64,000 nt of DNA from Allacma fusca (taxonomy: Eukaryota; Arthropoda; Collembola; Symphypleona; Sminthuridae), in assembly GCA_947179485.1 (NCBI GenBank), contig OX359247.1, positions 33,208,801 through 33,272,800 of the forward strand, in the 5' to 3' direction. This document shows, piece by piece, positions 1-11,002 of this stretch. A model generated the notes under the pieces. It saw only the letters and a list, made by a program, of their open reading frames with translations, made no database searches and was not told where the DNA came from. Every line of letters starts with the position of its first letter. Positions within the stretch are counted from its first letter, which is position 1. Both the position numbers and the translations under genes were made by a program.

Positions 1-982
1 TGTTGACATATGTAGCAAGTTCTAGGATTATTCCTTCAGGTAAGAAGGTAATGGTATTAGAATGTGGAAGTCCTCAATTTAAAAAGCTTTTGTAGCAAGT
101 TAGCTTAGTTCCTTAGAATGTCTTTATTTTAGCCTAAACTTGATTTTAAGAAACTGTAGAAGTTTATTGTATTTTTAACATTCAAAAGCTACCTCCTAGG
201 TAATGATAATAGGCCAAGATAATTCAAATTTATGTCTTGGGGCTAAGTGTGAGTGCATATGTACTTTAAAATATTACTCTGTCGACTCAGCAGATACACA
301 CATTATACATACGTAACTTGCATTGGAATGTTTGATATATTTGTTGATAAATATATAAATGTTGAAACTATTTACATATGCACACTGCATTTAACTATGT
401 ATTCATCTAGGATATAGGAAAACAGTTTACATTACAGAACAATATCACATAATTTCGACAATAAAGGAATATATGTAGATGCATTCTAAAATAAAATACG
501 TACTACTGTATAGTATGAAGTAAAATGCTTACACCTCAATTTATCCACTCAAGCCAAGCATTTAGAAGCAGTTTATTCAGCTGTACAGACACTTATCATG
601 TAAACATATTATTTCATTGTCCTCAATTGAATTCAAACATGAAGACAACGAAAACATTTATCTTTTTGAAAGTACCATATCATGCACCGCTGCTTTCCAA
701 TCATAGACAAGGTAATCAAGAAATGCATTCACACATATACAGATACTTTAATTTTGGTTATTTCTGTAGGTAACTACTGCAACAGTAATGAGCAAGTTAA
801 GTGAATATAATTTTGAATTTGAAATGAAAACTATTCTGTCGTAGAGAAAGGTACGGAGGTGAACGCCAGTTGTAGCCAATTAAACATTGCATTTAGAATT
901 TGCAGCCTTATTTTGTAGTACCATCAGCGTAAGGTCACTGAGAGCAGTTACTTGATTAGTTGAATCGATATAATATTGGATC
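1..982. other. AT-rich spacer with IR upstream module
   Basis: No gene is visible. Positions about 520-700 hold a module that recurs upstream of other IR copies, near 1240-1400, 12795-12900, 17120-17600, 28680-28830, 39500-39750, 40555-40710, 47270-47390 and 59690-59800. It contains variants of 'gtttattcagctgta' followed by 'tcaactgaatgcaa' and a run near 'caatgaaaac'. About 905-982 resembles the block just upstream of the IR start codons. The rest shows nothing recognisable. Confidence 0.5.
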
Positions 983-1243
983 ATGAGTATTTTCTTACAC
1001 ATTATAACAATTTCACGCTTATTCGCGATTAATTTCATACAAACAGCTACCGGGGTAAAAAGACACAGTTCGTTATTGAATATTTACTAAAAAATTTCTC
1101 AAGATATTAAATGATTGTGAAATAGGCAATGCAGGAATATTTGTACCTAGATTCCTACCATGTCATTTACATAAATATTATTATTTATGAACCGTCTTCT
1201 AACGGACTCAGATTAGGTCGGATTGAAAGGTACTTTAACTTTT
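983..1243 (+). pseudogene. IR-like gene, N-terminal relic
   Basis: The sequence starts with an ATG in the same context as the intact copies (ggatcATGAGTAT) and can be read as a hydrophobic signal peptide resembling copy A. A stop then follows near the place where the intact proteins read NIYHQFL. After a deletion, the region matching the conserved FLPCHLHIII stretch appears at about 1154-1190, followed by a match to the segment around RIE.YF. All downstream domains (pore, M3, M4) are missing. It lies about 380 bp upstream of copy A on the same strand and is probably the leftover of a tandem duplicate. The family assignment rests on alignment by eye to the other copies here. Confidence 0.75.
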
Positions 1244-1623
1244 AGAAACTGTTTACTCAGCTATTTTCTTAAAATGCCAATTTAATGCTTTTCCATCTCG
1301 TCAACTAAATGTAAACTGGGGACAATGAAAACAATTATATCCTTTCGAAAGTACTAGATACATCAAGCACGATTGCTTTCCATTTCTAGAAAAGGTAAGC
1401 AAAAATTATATTCATACATCAATTATGTAATTATACTACTATATATACTATTATAATATCATGCTACTTTGGGGGTAAACACGGCAGTCAGCCAATAAGA
1501 TTTAGATTTTGTAGTGGTATTTTGTAGTCCCAGCTACATAACTGCATAATAGACACGGACAATGAGGGTAGTTATTTGAGTATCATACTAGTTCAAATAG
1601 TTGCATCGATTTAATACCGGATC
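1244..1623 (+). promoter_or_regulatory. Upstream region of IR copy A
   Basis: Contains the recurrent upstream module (about 1240-1400) and, just before the ATG, 'agttcaaatagttgcatcga', which is shared with copies D, E and F. The conserved position suggests a 5' UTR or promoter retained through duplication. No TATA box or initiator can be assigned with confidence. Confidence 0.4.
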
Positions 1624-4529
1624 ATGAGTATCTTGATATACATTTTAACAATTTCACCCCTATTCGTGGTTAAATTAATACAAACAGCTGCCGGGGTGAC
1701 AAAACACAGTCCATCTTTCAATATCTACCACCAATTTCTCAACCCGTTTAATGAGTGTGAGATAAACGTGGTAACAGCCGTCGAAACAAAAGCATGCAAA
1801 GTAGTAATATTAGTAGTTTCTGAGGCATTACATCCGGAGTCGCCTCGAAGACTCCTGAATACAAGTAGCGACATTTACAACGCTAGGCATGTAGCTGGAA
1901 TGCCAAAATTTCTACGATGTCATTTGCATATTATTATTTATAAACCTGGAAGCGTACAAGCTGCAAGCGAACTAGATCAGCTTCAAATTTATTTTAAACA
2001 GAACGCTGGAATCAGTAACGATTTTGTGCTTCAACTCACAATAGCAAATGACATCAATCATGCAGATCAATTTTTCCGTCCTTGGAACTATTTTGTGGCT
2101 AAAATCTTACCAGGAGAAACGACACCAACAGAAATACTGCTTTTAGCAGGACCTTGTCCAGAAAAAGAAACCTGTTTGCATAAGTATGATGTTAATTCAA
2201 ATGGTATTGCAGCAACTTACGAATATACTCATCTCAAAATTAGAACATTCAGAACAAATTGTTACCAAAGATATTTGCCGCTGACACCGGTACATAATTC
2301 TCTGCTTTCTGAAGACGGCTTGAATTTTATAGAAAAAAATCACATTATTTCCCTGAAAAAATCACCATTTAAGGAGTCAATGATGATTCCGTTTATAAAA
2401 GTTGTCTTAATATTAGGGAAGTACTTCAATTTCTCAATTGGTGTAGGCGGCCGATTTCGGAAAACGCCACGTCTGTGTAATTATTGCATGGCAAGTCCGT
2501 TCTCTGGACTCACAATGGCTAAGAAAGCAGGAGAAATTAAAATGTTTTTTTTCCAGCCATACTTCAACACAAAAAATATAATAATGTACAGTGAGCCTTT
2601 AGTAGTTCCTTCTGCTTTTCACACCCTGAAGGAGCCATTCGGAAACCATACTTGGGCTTTGTTTATCACAGCAGTATGCACAGCAATACTGCTTTTTAAA
2701 ATTGCTTTCAAACTTCAGATTGGCACTGCGTTGTTTTTCATTCCGACGGCACTTCTATTTGGGCAAGAGGGAGGATTGAAATTGAAATCAAGTTTTCAGT
2801 TTTCTATTCTGATTATTTTCTTCATATCACTAAATGCCATTTACACTGGAAAGATGAATAGTTTCACAGTTTCACCTCGTGTCCACAAGGGGGGCTTATC
2901 GTACCAGGACCTGGTAAAGTCAGGCTATACATTTCGTATGGGTTATTTTGAAAGGCAAATTAATGTAAACGAGCTTCAATTTGGTATGGTGAATGGTTCT
3001 ATAAGAGAAGCGCATCGCAACCTCATAAACAATGTTACTTCCCTTCATAGGAATCAAATGGATGCAATTTTGTTTCAAATTTTCCATGATCAACAAGCCG
3101 CCATACTTCGTGGAAATGTTCAAAATGTAATTTCCAGATTCACGTCTCATCATTATTTCAGAAAATTCTACGTATCAACAAGTGAGTACTTTCACAACAC
3201 CGCGGGCTGGTTATTCTTTATAATTAATGGCGATTGCTTTAATGAGCTCATGATGAGGATCATCAGTTCTGGCATCATGCATCGGTGGCATAGATGCACA
3301 TCCTCATGAGGGCAGAGTGCAGCACTCGCACTCACCTCGCACTCAGTGTACTCACGAGTTTACGTTGAGGACGAGTGCATGTTATTACAACCGTGCACTC
3401 ATAATCATGAGTGCGAGTACATACCACCGATTTGTTTATTAATGAGTGCGAGGACGAGAACACAAAAATATGCTCATTTTAAAAAAAATGTAATACTCTG
3501 CACTGTAGTGTAAAAAATGCTAGGTTTGTATATGTCGTATAAACAATTACGCAAAATAGAAACGAAACAAAATCGTCCAGTAAGTATGATTGAGCATTCC
3601 ACCCGTTAATATTTCAGTCATAATAATCCTGTGTCAATCTTATGATTTCAAAAATTAGTAACAATGTAAAGCAAAAAGCGAAAAACTGCTTTTAAAACCA
3701 TGAAGACTTGTTCAAATAAAAACAATCTAGGCTTAAAAGATCTGCAATTGCAAATATTTTGTGTTGCCGTGATTTATGCATCGTTAAACTAAACCTTTAC
3801 AAATAACAATTTGCAGCATTTAGCCTTTATCGTCTTCGTAGCTATTGCAAGCATTTGTTATTTACTCGTGTGTTAATCATTTTAAACCGATCATTTTCTG
3901 TTCGTAAAAATATTCCGACTTGAAAAAACGGCTAGTGTGAACAGAAAGTGATACATGTAGTTTTATTTGCTTATTAACCTAATAAATTTACATGTAAAAA
4001 TAAATACGGAACTAAACTATTTGAATGTATTGCAAATAGATAAATCACGTATGCATTCATACATATATACATATCAAATGCACTCATGAGTGCGAGTGCG
4101 AGGATCAAATTCTAGTCTTCTGTCCTCATGAGGACGAGTGTGAGTGCAGACTTGACAATGTTTAATATATCAGTGTGAGGATGAGTGCAGTTCATTCAAT
4201 CTGTACTGAGTGCGAGTGGAGTGCGAGTGCGAAACAAAGTGTGCATCTATGATCGGTGGCTACAAGTTCATTACAAGATTCTAGACGACGAAAATGAGCT
4301 GTATTTAAAACGAAAGCTTGCAGAAGTTATGTTGCAACCAGTAGCAGTTGCCGCCTTGGCAGAAAAAGTCAAACGAAGGGAAAATGATTCATTAACTAAA
4401 GCAGCTTCAAGTTGCTTTCTGCTGGGGAGTGGTATTGCACTTGCAGTGTTTGTTTTTGAGATACTGATGCTGTGCAAAGTACATGCATGTCCTGAACGAG
4501 TCCCCCAAAGTTTAAAGCGTTTTTATTAA
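1624..4529 (+). pseudogene. IR copy A, interrupted by a hAT-like element
   Basis: An ionotropic-receptor-like channel gene. The first part (1624-3288, 555 codons) reads from a signal peptide through a cysteine-containing ectodomain with a PRRLLN motif (about residue 74), the S1 half (about 256-340), M1 (about 343-365), a pore loop ending GQEGG, M3 with IYTGKMNSFT in place of the iGluR SYTANLAAF signature, and most of S2. A 963-bp transposon then sits inside the codon series. Without it, the frame would resume at 4260 and run through M4 to the stop at 4527-4529, giving about 644 residues in total, the family's usual size. As it stands, translation leaves the host frame and stops at 3307-3309, giving 561 aa without M4. 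A channel lacking M4 is not expected to work. No other lesion is visible, so the insertion looks recent, unless the element is spliced out. Confidence 0.85.
3289..4251. mobile_element. hAT-like MITE with GAGTGC repeats
   Basis: A 963-bp non-autonomous element. Its ends are perfect 12-bp inverted repeats, CATAGATGCACA and TGTGCATCTATG. It is flanked by 8-bp direct repeats ATCGGTGG (3281-3288 and 4252-4259), as expected for hAT. Both subterminal zones are packed with GAGTGCGAG-type words (3305-3450 and 4080-4235). The AT-rich core has no convincing ORF. It splits IR copy A. The terminal bases do not follow the usual hAT YARNG pattern exactly, so superfamily placement rests mainly on the 8-bp duplication. 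Confidence 0.88.
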
Positions 4530-6720
4530 ATAATTGTGAGGGATCAATGGAGTACAGATACTCAGATATAAAGTGTTACGTTTAAATAGTCAAGTTGTCC
4601 CAACTGTTTTTGGTTAAGATTTTTGATTGTTAATCCTCGAAAAAGTAACTATCCTGCGGTGTCCCGACCTACAAAAATGAGTATTTGTAAGAACCTTTAA
4701 TATAGAAGGATACATCAAGATTTTAAGTTTAAAGTCAATACAAAAAAAAGGCTAACCTATGTATATGGTTTCTTTTATTGAAGTGACTTTGAAGGGTTGA
4801 AAATGGAAAATACACTTGTTGTTAGCAACGAAACCTTTTATTAAATGTATTCAGAATTTATATTGTATTTTGGTGAAAGCTTAAGGAAAATCTAAGAACG
4901 CATTATTATTGACTTTGTTAAGTTGTTCATTAACTTTTAAAGAAAATAGTAAAAACAACCAGCTTAGGCTAGCGTTCTACAAACGGTGTAATTTTAGGTT
5001 AAAGTAATCTTAACCTGTTGATTTTTATTGATGTTGTGATAAAGCAATAAATAATAATGCAATGATGAGGTAAGTCACTAACCAACGGGTGCCTTGTAAT
5101 GTTTGAATGACAATATTTAAACACTACGAATCATTGTCCAGTTAGTAAATTATGTATACATATATATATCTCACTATTTCATTGCAGCGAGATAAATGAA
5201 AGTCACGACCGATTATTTTAGCCAACAGTTACATCCGTTCCAAGTTCGGTAGATCGGTTGGGCTCAATGTATATTTAAATAAAATCTGAATGCTGTAACC
5301 GCTGAGCGATTACATGGAGAGCGAAGCGAGTACGAAAAGTTACATTAGGTATTATTCCGCAGTTCCACAAATGCAACAAGCCCCTATTGTTACACATTTG
5401 TTATACTTTGGAATGCATTATCGGTTGTTAACCTTAGGTACTGTGTGTGTATTTCATTATCCGAACCAGAATACAAATGTACGTAATATTACGAATATAC
5501 GTAAAGATTAAACTCCGAAATTTGGGTAAAAAAATGAAAATCGTTTCGTTCGTAGATTTTGTCGTTAACCAAATTACTTACTTCATAAAACAGTCAGCTT
5601 TGGAGGTCGTGGTCAAAAGTTTAATTCCAATGACGCAATCGGAAAACCGGTAAAATAATTGGACGATAATACCGGGGGAAAATAGTTTTATCATGTTCAT
5701 TTAGCCCTTTAGAAGTCACAGTTTAACCACTGGGGCAAGAACTTGCAAGAAATTCAAAAAATCCGAAAATCACTTAAAAATCAAAATTCGTATTCTTCGG
5801 TTTTTTACGCGGTGTCACAAACTTAAAAAACTTATAAGAAAATGTATAACTTTAAAAACTATAATATTTGGAATGTAACTCGCGTCCGCTAAATTTAAAA
5901 ACAAGATGAAGATATTCGTTGGTGCAAACTATCAACAATTCTGGAGACCTTAAAAACCCACTACGACGTTTACAAAATCCAAAAACTATACATCAAGCAA
6001 CGTCGTTCCCACCAATGCAATATATAATAATTGATTAATCACGTTAGAAGTTATTATTGACATGGCATTGGAGAGGATGGAAAATGATATACACATACAT
6101 ACATTCTGGAATAAAAGCGAAATGATCTACTGGGTAACAAATACATACATACATAAAAATAGTCCATTTTGCTGTTAATGAAACTATATGCAGACAAATT
6201 TTCCTCTTCGCATAAGTTACACTTACATATGTACTTACAATAATTATTTAATAAATTATTGTATATTGCAAAGAAATGCCATACAATAAAATATATAAAA
6301 ATGACATTCAATAGAGTAGCTTGATGTGGAAGTTCGATTTGAAAATTCTTCAAGGATACTAGAATCGATTCCATGCCTGCTTATGGATTGATTTTAATGA
6401 ATCTTAACCAATACCGCTGACAATTTGTTTTCGCTGTGAGACTTTGTCCGAACCATCTTTTTGTGAAAAGTTTTCGAATTCAAGAATTTAGGCGCAGGGA
6501 ATGTAAACAAAAGGAACTATTTGGCGTAGTGTGAGTATCTACCATGTATCGTCGTTGCTTGGTTGCCATCCTCTCACAGCATTAATTCCTGCCACTGCTG
6601 CATGCTGCATGAAGTACTCTGAGTGCTTCGGCAACAGTGTTTCTTTTTTAAAATTAATTTAAGTACATACGGAAATCCGGATTTGGTTTTAATTATTTTG
6701 TGAGGTCGGTGCATGCCATT
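4530..6720. other. Spacer, no gene seen
   Basis: The first 80 bp after the stop resemble the 3' flanks of copies D, E and F ('gggatcaa', 'ataaagtg'). An ACAT microsatellite lies at about 6085-6160. Reading frames here are short, lack recognisable domains and look like chance frames. Confidence 0.5.
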
Positions 6721-7575
6721 TTGTTTCACATGCGACAATGTGGTATAAAACTTGCATTACTTAACTCCGACATTCGGCGGTGGGTACAACGAAGATTCAA
6801 TAAAATGAGCACCTTATTTGAGCTAGTGGGACAAAAATAATTAGTGTAAACCTGATTGCCGCCCATAAGATTTCCAACATCACAACGCTTGCAAGTGTTT
6901 CGAAAAAAAAAACGATTATTGTATAAGCGATTATGAGGTATCTTGCCTGAGCCTCTAATAACAGATATTGTTGTTTCTTCTAGAAAATCATTATTTAAGA
7001 AAAAGCAAATTTCGATTTTTTTTAAGTTGTTGTGCCACAATCTTTTATAAGCAATCCTCTGAGTTAAAGCTTATTCAGAAAATATTTTTTTAAAGTGGAA
7101 TACATATGGTTCGTATATATGTATCTATCATAATATATGAATAATAATTGATCAATCTCGTTAGGTTGAACGACTTTGTTTCAATCTGATTGTTACGTCT
7201 ATAAGTAAGCCCAGGCCGTTTTTGCTTGTTTTACATTCGTGACAACCTGCCGTCATACTATCCCTACGAGGTATATAAAACGTGGATTACGTCAACACAT
7301 ATCTACATAGCTGCTTCTGTAATGAGAAGCTGAAAGCCGAAACAATAAAGTCTTCAGAATAATTTTATGTATAACTTCAACCATTCACAATAGGTTAAAT
7401 AATATATCACTACAATTTTTGCCTCAACAATACTATATGGATAGCTTAAAACTAAAAGCTATCATTTTAATAAATTTGACAAACCAAATACTGTTTTCCA
7501 CATGTCAAAGTATATGCACGTGTAAGTACTCGAGACAAATTATTTCTATCAACCTCTGTGAACATTTAAATCTAT
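6720..7575. repeat. Segmental duplication, 5' part of the B block
   Basis: Matches about 21930-22700 over most of its length, including 'agcaccttatttgagctagt' (6807 and 21950) and 'gtggaatacatatggttc' (7096 and 22233). A partial third copy lies at 37545-37690. No coding potential is recognised. It is the flank downstream of minus-strand IR copy B and was duplicated with it. Confidence 0.75.
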
Positions 7576-8310
7576 AATATCAACCATGTTGAAATAATTG
7601 GAATACGTGGATATTGCTTAGAATCAATTTATTTGCCAAGCTTTCGAACTCAAACAGTGTTCATCTTCAGGGCTTAATTATGACTAACTATGCTATCCTT
7701 GTTTGATGTAGTATTTATAAAAATTTTACATTATTCTAATTTAAAATTATTGAGTTGTGAATATTTTGCAAAAAATAATTATTTTGTTTCAACAATTTAA
7801 ATTAAAAACAAGATCAATCTATTAAATTCGGGATTATTGGCTTCCATGCGTTGCTTAAAATAAAACCTTGGTTGACGTTCATCAATGACTGTTTTGATTG
7901 TTGGATAACTAAACCTTCCTTTATTTGTCGTAGGAAATGATTATGTTCGGGAACAACAATCTTTGCATCGTCCCATGCAATATGATGACTTCTGTTTCTT
8001 ATTATGTGTCTTGCAATAGCTGATTTTTTATATTCTTTTCTTCTGACATTATCTTTATGTTCTTGTACTCTTGTGTTTAGGTGCCTATAGGTTTCCCCAA
8101 CGTATATTGAATTGCAAGTATTACAAGGTATGATGTATACTCCAGCATTCTCAGAATTTTCTCCATCTTTTAAACTTTTCATTAAGTTTTGGATTTTTAT
8201 ACCGGGCAATATAAATAATATAATTATATAAATTATATAAAAATAAATTATATATTTTATATAATTTATTTTTATATTATTATTTCTATAATAATTACAA
8301 CCTGTTACTG
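7576..8310 (-). mobile_element. Penelope-like retroelement, truncated copy
   Basis: Absent from the otherwise matching block near 22690-22710, so it was inserted after the duplication or lost from the other copy. The minus strand carries the end of a Penelope-like ORF with a GIY-YIG nuclease domain, then about 240 bp of 3' UTR. The reverse transcriptase part is missing, so the copy is 5'-truncated. The junction at 8215-8310 is an AT-rich run. Both boundaries are approximate. Confidence 0.75.
7814..8215 (-). pseudogene. GIY-YIG endonuclease domain of a Penelope-like element
   Basis: The minus-strand frame contains GVYIIPC..C...YVGETYRHL followed by TRVQEHK. This is the GIY-YIG nuclease signature with the CX2C pair typical of Penelope-like elements (GVY for GIY, YVG for YIG). 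The conserved arginine lies in NTRVQEH, and downstream histidines are in ARHI and SHHIAW. The frame stays open to the stop at 7814-7816 but has lost the reverse transcriptase that normally precedes it. The residues before about 8215 come from AT-rich junction sequence. In an intact element this domain nicks the target during retrotransposition. Here it is only a relic. Confidence 0.85.
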
Positions 8311-8386
8311 TGTTACAACCTGTAACTTTAAATATGTACATCAATAGTCTTCACAACATTCCCACAACAAAGGTTTGATTCCAGTA

Positions 8387-9073
8387 TAGTGCATCGCATG
8401 GGTTCAAAACAGTTGAACCTGAACCTGAACCTGGACCCAAACTTTGGGTACCTCAAAAGTGTGAACCTGTACCTGAAAATGTACCCATTTAACAGGTTAA
8501 AATATTTCGATCCTGAACCTGACCCAATTGCATTTTTGTAGTACCCGCACCTGATTAGTACCTGAACCCGAAAAAGTACCCAAAAGACGACCTGAACCCG
8601 GGTATTTTTGGACCGGACCTGAACATGTTTAGGTACTTGAGAATCCGAACTTTTTTAAAATTTTATCTTGTATTAAAAGTAGAAATATTACAAAATATAT
8701 TTAAAATGAATAAGAATGCAAGTTCTCTGGTTCCTGGGACACCCTGCCATTGCTTTTGCAGTGGAAATCATCTTGGAAGATTGAAATTCTCCGGCCTTTA
8801 ACTTTCAATTAATGAACCCAAACATTTCAGGTCTTTTGTGATCAGGTTCAGGTCTTTCATGTGTTACACCTGGTCCTGACAGGTAAAATCAAAACGGGTT
8901 TTTCTCTGTACCTGGTCCTGAACCTGAACCTGAACCCAATTTCACGGGTAAAAAATATTGTACCCAGAAAGGACCCAAAATTATTGGGTCCAAAATACTT
9001 GCACCCATACTGAACCTGAACCTGGACCTGAACCCAAATACCCGGGTGCGACCTGAACCCATGCGATGCACTA
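8387..9073. mobile_element. hAT-like MITE, TAGTGCATCGCATGG family, copy 1
   Basis: A 687-bp element with 19-bp terminal inverted repeats (TAGTGCATCGCATGGGTTC). The 8-bp direct repeats TTCCAGTA lie at 8379-8386 and 9074-9081. The uninterrupted site is visible in paralogue C near 22756-22775. The termini fit the hAT YARNG consensus. The interior is filled with CCTGAACCTGAACC-type words near both ends. Its right end supplies the stop codon of IR copy B. A second member is at 51500-52435. Confidence 0.92.
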
Positions 9074-11002
9074 TTCCAGTATAGATACACACTTCAACTT
9101 TTGAGGAATCCGGGCAAGTCGAGCATATACTTTGCAAAGCATCAGTATTTCAAAAACAAACACTGCGATTGCAATACAATTACCACCAAGAAAGCTATTC
9201 AAAGCGGCCTTCATAATTGAATCATGTTCATCTTGCTTGAACTTTTCAGCCATCTCAGTAATTTTTTCTGGATTCCCCTCAACAACTCTATCAAAAATTT
9301 TCTTGAAATATAGTTCATTTTCGTCGTCTTGAATCTTGTAATGAACTTGTAGCCACCAATGCACGATACCGGAACCAATGATCCTATTCATGATGTCATT
9401 AAAGCAATCAGCATTTAATGTATAGAGAAGCCAACCCACTGTGTTGTGGAAGTATTCACTTTTAGAAACATATACTTTTTTGAACGAATGTCGTGACGTG
9501 AAACTAGACACGATATTTTGAACATTTCCTTGAAGTATGGCGGCTCGTCCGTCGAAGAAGATTTGAAACAAAATTGAATCCATTTGATTCGGATGAAATT
9601 GATAAACTCTATTTATGAGACCACGATGCTTTTCCCTTACGGTACCATTCACCATGAAATGTATAACTTCAATTGCGCATTGTTCCCTTTCATTGACACC
9701 CATATGAAACAGATAGCCCAACTTAAGCAGTTCCTGGTAAGATAAGCCCCCTCTGTGAACACGAGGTGAAACCGTGAAGCTTTTCATCTTTCCTGTGTAA
9801 ATAATGTTTAGTAGTATGAAGAAAATAATCAGAATAGAAAAATAACAATTCGATTTCAACTTTGGTCCTCCCACTTGTCCGAGGAGAAGTGTTGTCGGAA
9901 TGAAAATCAAAGCAACGTCCGCTTGCAGTTGTAATGCAATTTTTAAAAACAGTATTGCAACGCATACAGTCGATATGTATAAAGCCCAAGTAAAGTTTCC
10001 AAATGGTTCCTTTAGAGTTTCAAAAGAGGAAGGAATTACTACTGGCTCACTGTACATTATGATTGTTTTCATTTGAAAGTACGGCTGGAATGAAAAATAT
10101 TTAACATTTCCTACACCCCCAATCCTGGTGAGTCCAGCAGCTGAAATTATTGAACAAAAACTGCACATTTTTTTAAATCTACCGTCGATACGAATAGAGA
10201 AATTTAAGCGCTCTGCTAATATCAAGGCGACTTTTACAAATGGAATTAGGTTGGTATCATTAACTGGCGACATTTTTAAGGATATAATATGATTTCTGTG
10301 TATAAAATCCAAGCCCACTTTTGAAAGCAGAGAAGGCAGTAAGGGCTTCATCTGGACATTTCTTTTGAAACAGTTTGATCTAAGTGCTCTTATCTTGAGG
10401 TGAATATTTTCACGAGTTGAACCTCCACTCAATGAATTAAAGTCGTATTTGTGATAACAGATTTGAGACTTTAGACAAGGTCCTGCTAAAATCAGTATTT
10501 CAGTTGGAGTGGTTTCTCCAGGTGAAATTTTAGCCACGAAGTAATTCCAGGGGCGAAGCATTCCCTCTGGATTGAATATATTTCCTAGTGAAAGTTGAAG
10601 GACAAAATCTTTACTGATTCCAGAATATTTTTGAAAATAGGGATCTAACCGCCTTACTATGTAGCCGTTATGTAAAACATTTCCAGTCTCACAAATAATA
10701 ATGTGCAAACTACATGGCAGGAACTTTGGAATACCACCAATTCGTCTGGTGGTATTTTTATCACTGTCGTCACTGTTCAGGAGTCTTCGAGGCGATTGAA
10801 GACGTAAAGCGTCGACAACCGTAATTTCTGTATCTTGACATAATTTCGAAATACAGTCTTTTAATAATTTTATTTCACAATCTTTAAATGGTACGAGAAA
10901 CTGGCGGTAAATATTGTCAGAATGTTCTCGTCCGCCGAAAACTGTTTGCACAAAGGTAATGCAGATTAGGTGCAAAACTGTTGAACAGTAAATAATATTC
11001 AT
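9071..11002 (-). CDS. Divergent ionotropic receptor (IR) copy B
   Basis: A 643-aa intronless frame from ATG at 11002, the same start position as in the other copies. Order of parts: signal peptide (about 1-22), a cysteine-containing N-terminal region with SPRRLLN, S1 (about 245-335), M1 (about 338-360), pore loop with LLLGQVGG, M3 (about 383-408) with IYTGKMKSFT, S2, and M4 (about 600-624, GNCIAIAVFVFEILMLCK). It is probably a ligand-gated cation channel of the chemosensory IR class. The ligand is unknown, and the classical glutamate-contacting residues are not evident. The stop TAG (9071-9073) is the terminal triplet of the hAT-like element. About 16 further codons of the ancestral tail are still legible beyond the element, around 8330-8380, and are present in copy C. 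The lost piece is cytoplasmic, so the channel may still be functional. Confidence 0.88.
   Translation of the reverse strand: MNIIYCSTVLHLICITFVQTVFGGREHSDNIYRQFLVPFKDCEIKLLKDCISKLCQDTEITVVDALRLQSPRRLLNSDDSDKNTTRRIGGIPKFLPCSLHIIICETGNVLHNGYIVRRLDPYFQKYSGISKDFVLQLSLGNIFNPEGMLRPWNYFVAKISPGETTPTEILILAGPCLKSQICYHKYDFNSLSGGSTRENIHLKIRALRSNCFKRNVQMKPLLPSLLSKVGLDFIHRNHIISLKMSPVNDTNLIPFVKVALILAERLNFSIRIDGRFKKMCSFCSIISAAGLTRIGGVGNVKYFSFQPYFQMKTIIMYSEPVVIPSSFETLKEPFGNFTWALYISTVCVAILFLKIALQLQADVALIFIPTTLLLGQVGGPKLKSNCYFSILIIFFILLNIIYTGKMKSFTVSPRVHRGGLSYQELLKLGYLFHMGVNEREQCAIEVIHFMVNGTVREKHRGLINRVYQFHPNQMDSILFQIFFDGRAAILQGNVQNIVSSFTSRHSFKKVYVSKSEYFHNTVGWLLYTLNADCFNDIMNRIIGSGIVHWWLQVHYKIQDDENELYFKKIFDRVVEGNPEKITEMAEKFKQDEHDSIMKAALNSFLGGNCIAIAVFVFEILMLCKVYARLARIPQKLKCVSILE

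Noticed and set aside
7650-7690. Hammerhead ribozyme candidate in the Penelope-like 3' UTR (minus strand CTGAAGA ... GAAA with a GAAC/GTTC stem)
   Set aside because: Penelope-like elements can carry hammerhead motifs, but here stem II has a bulge and no convincing cleavage triplet or stem III is seen. It is probably degenerate.
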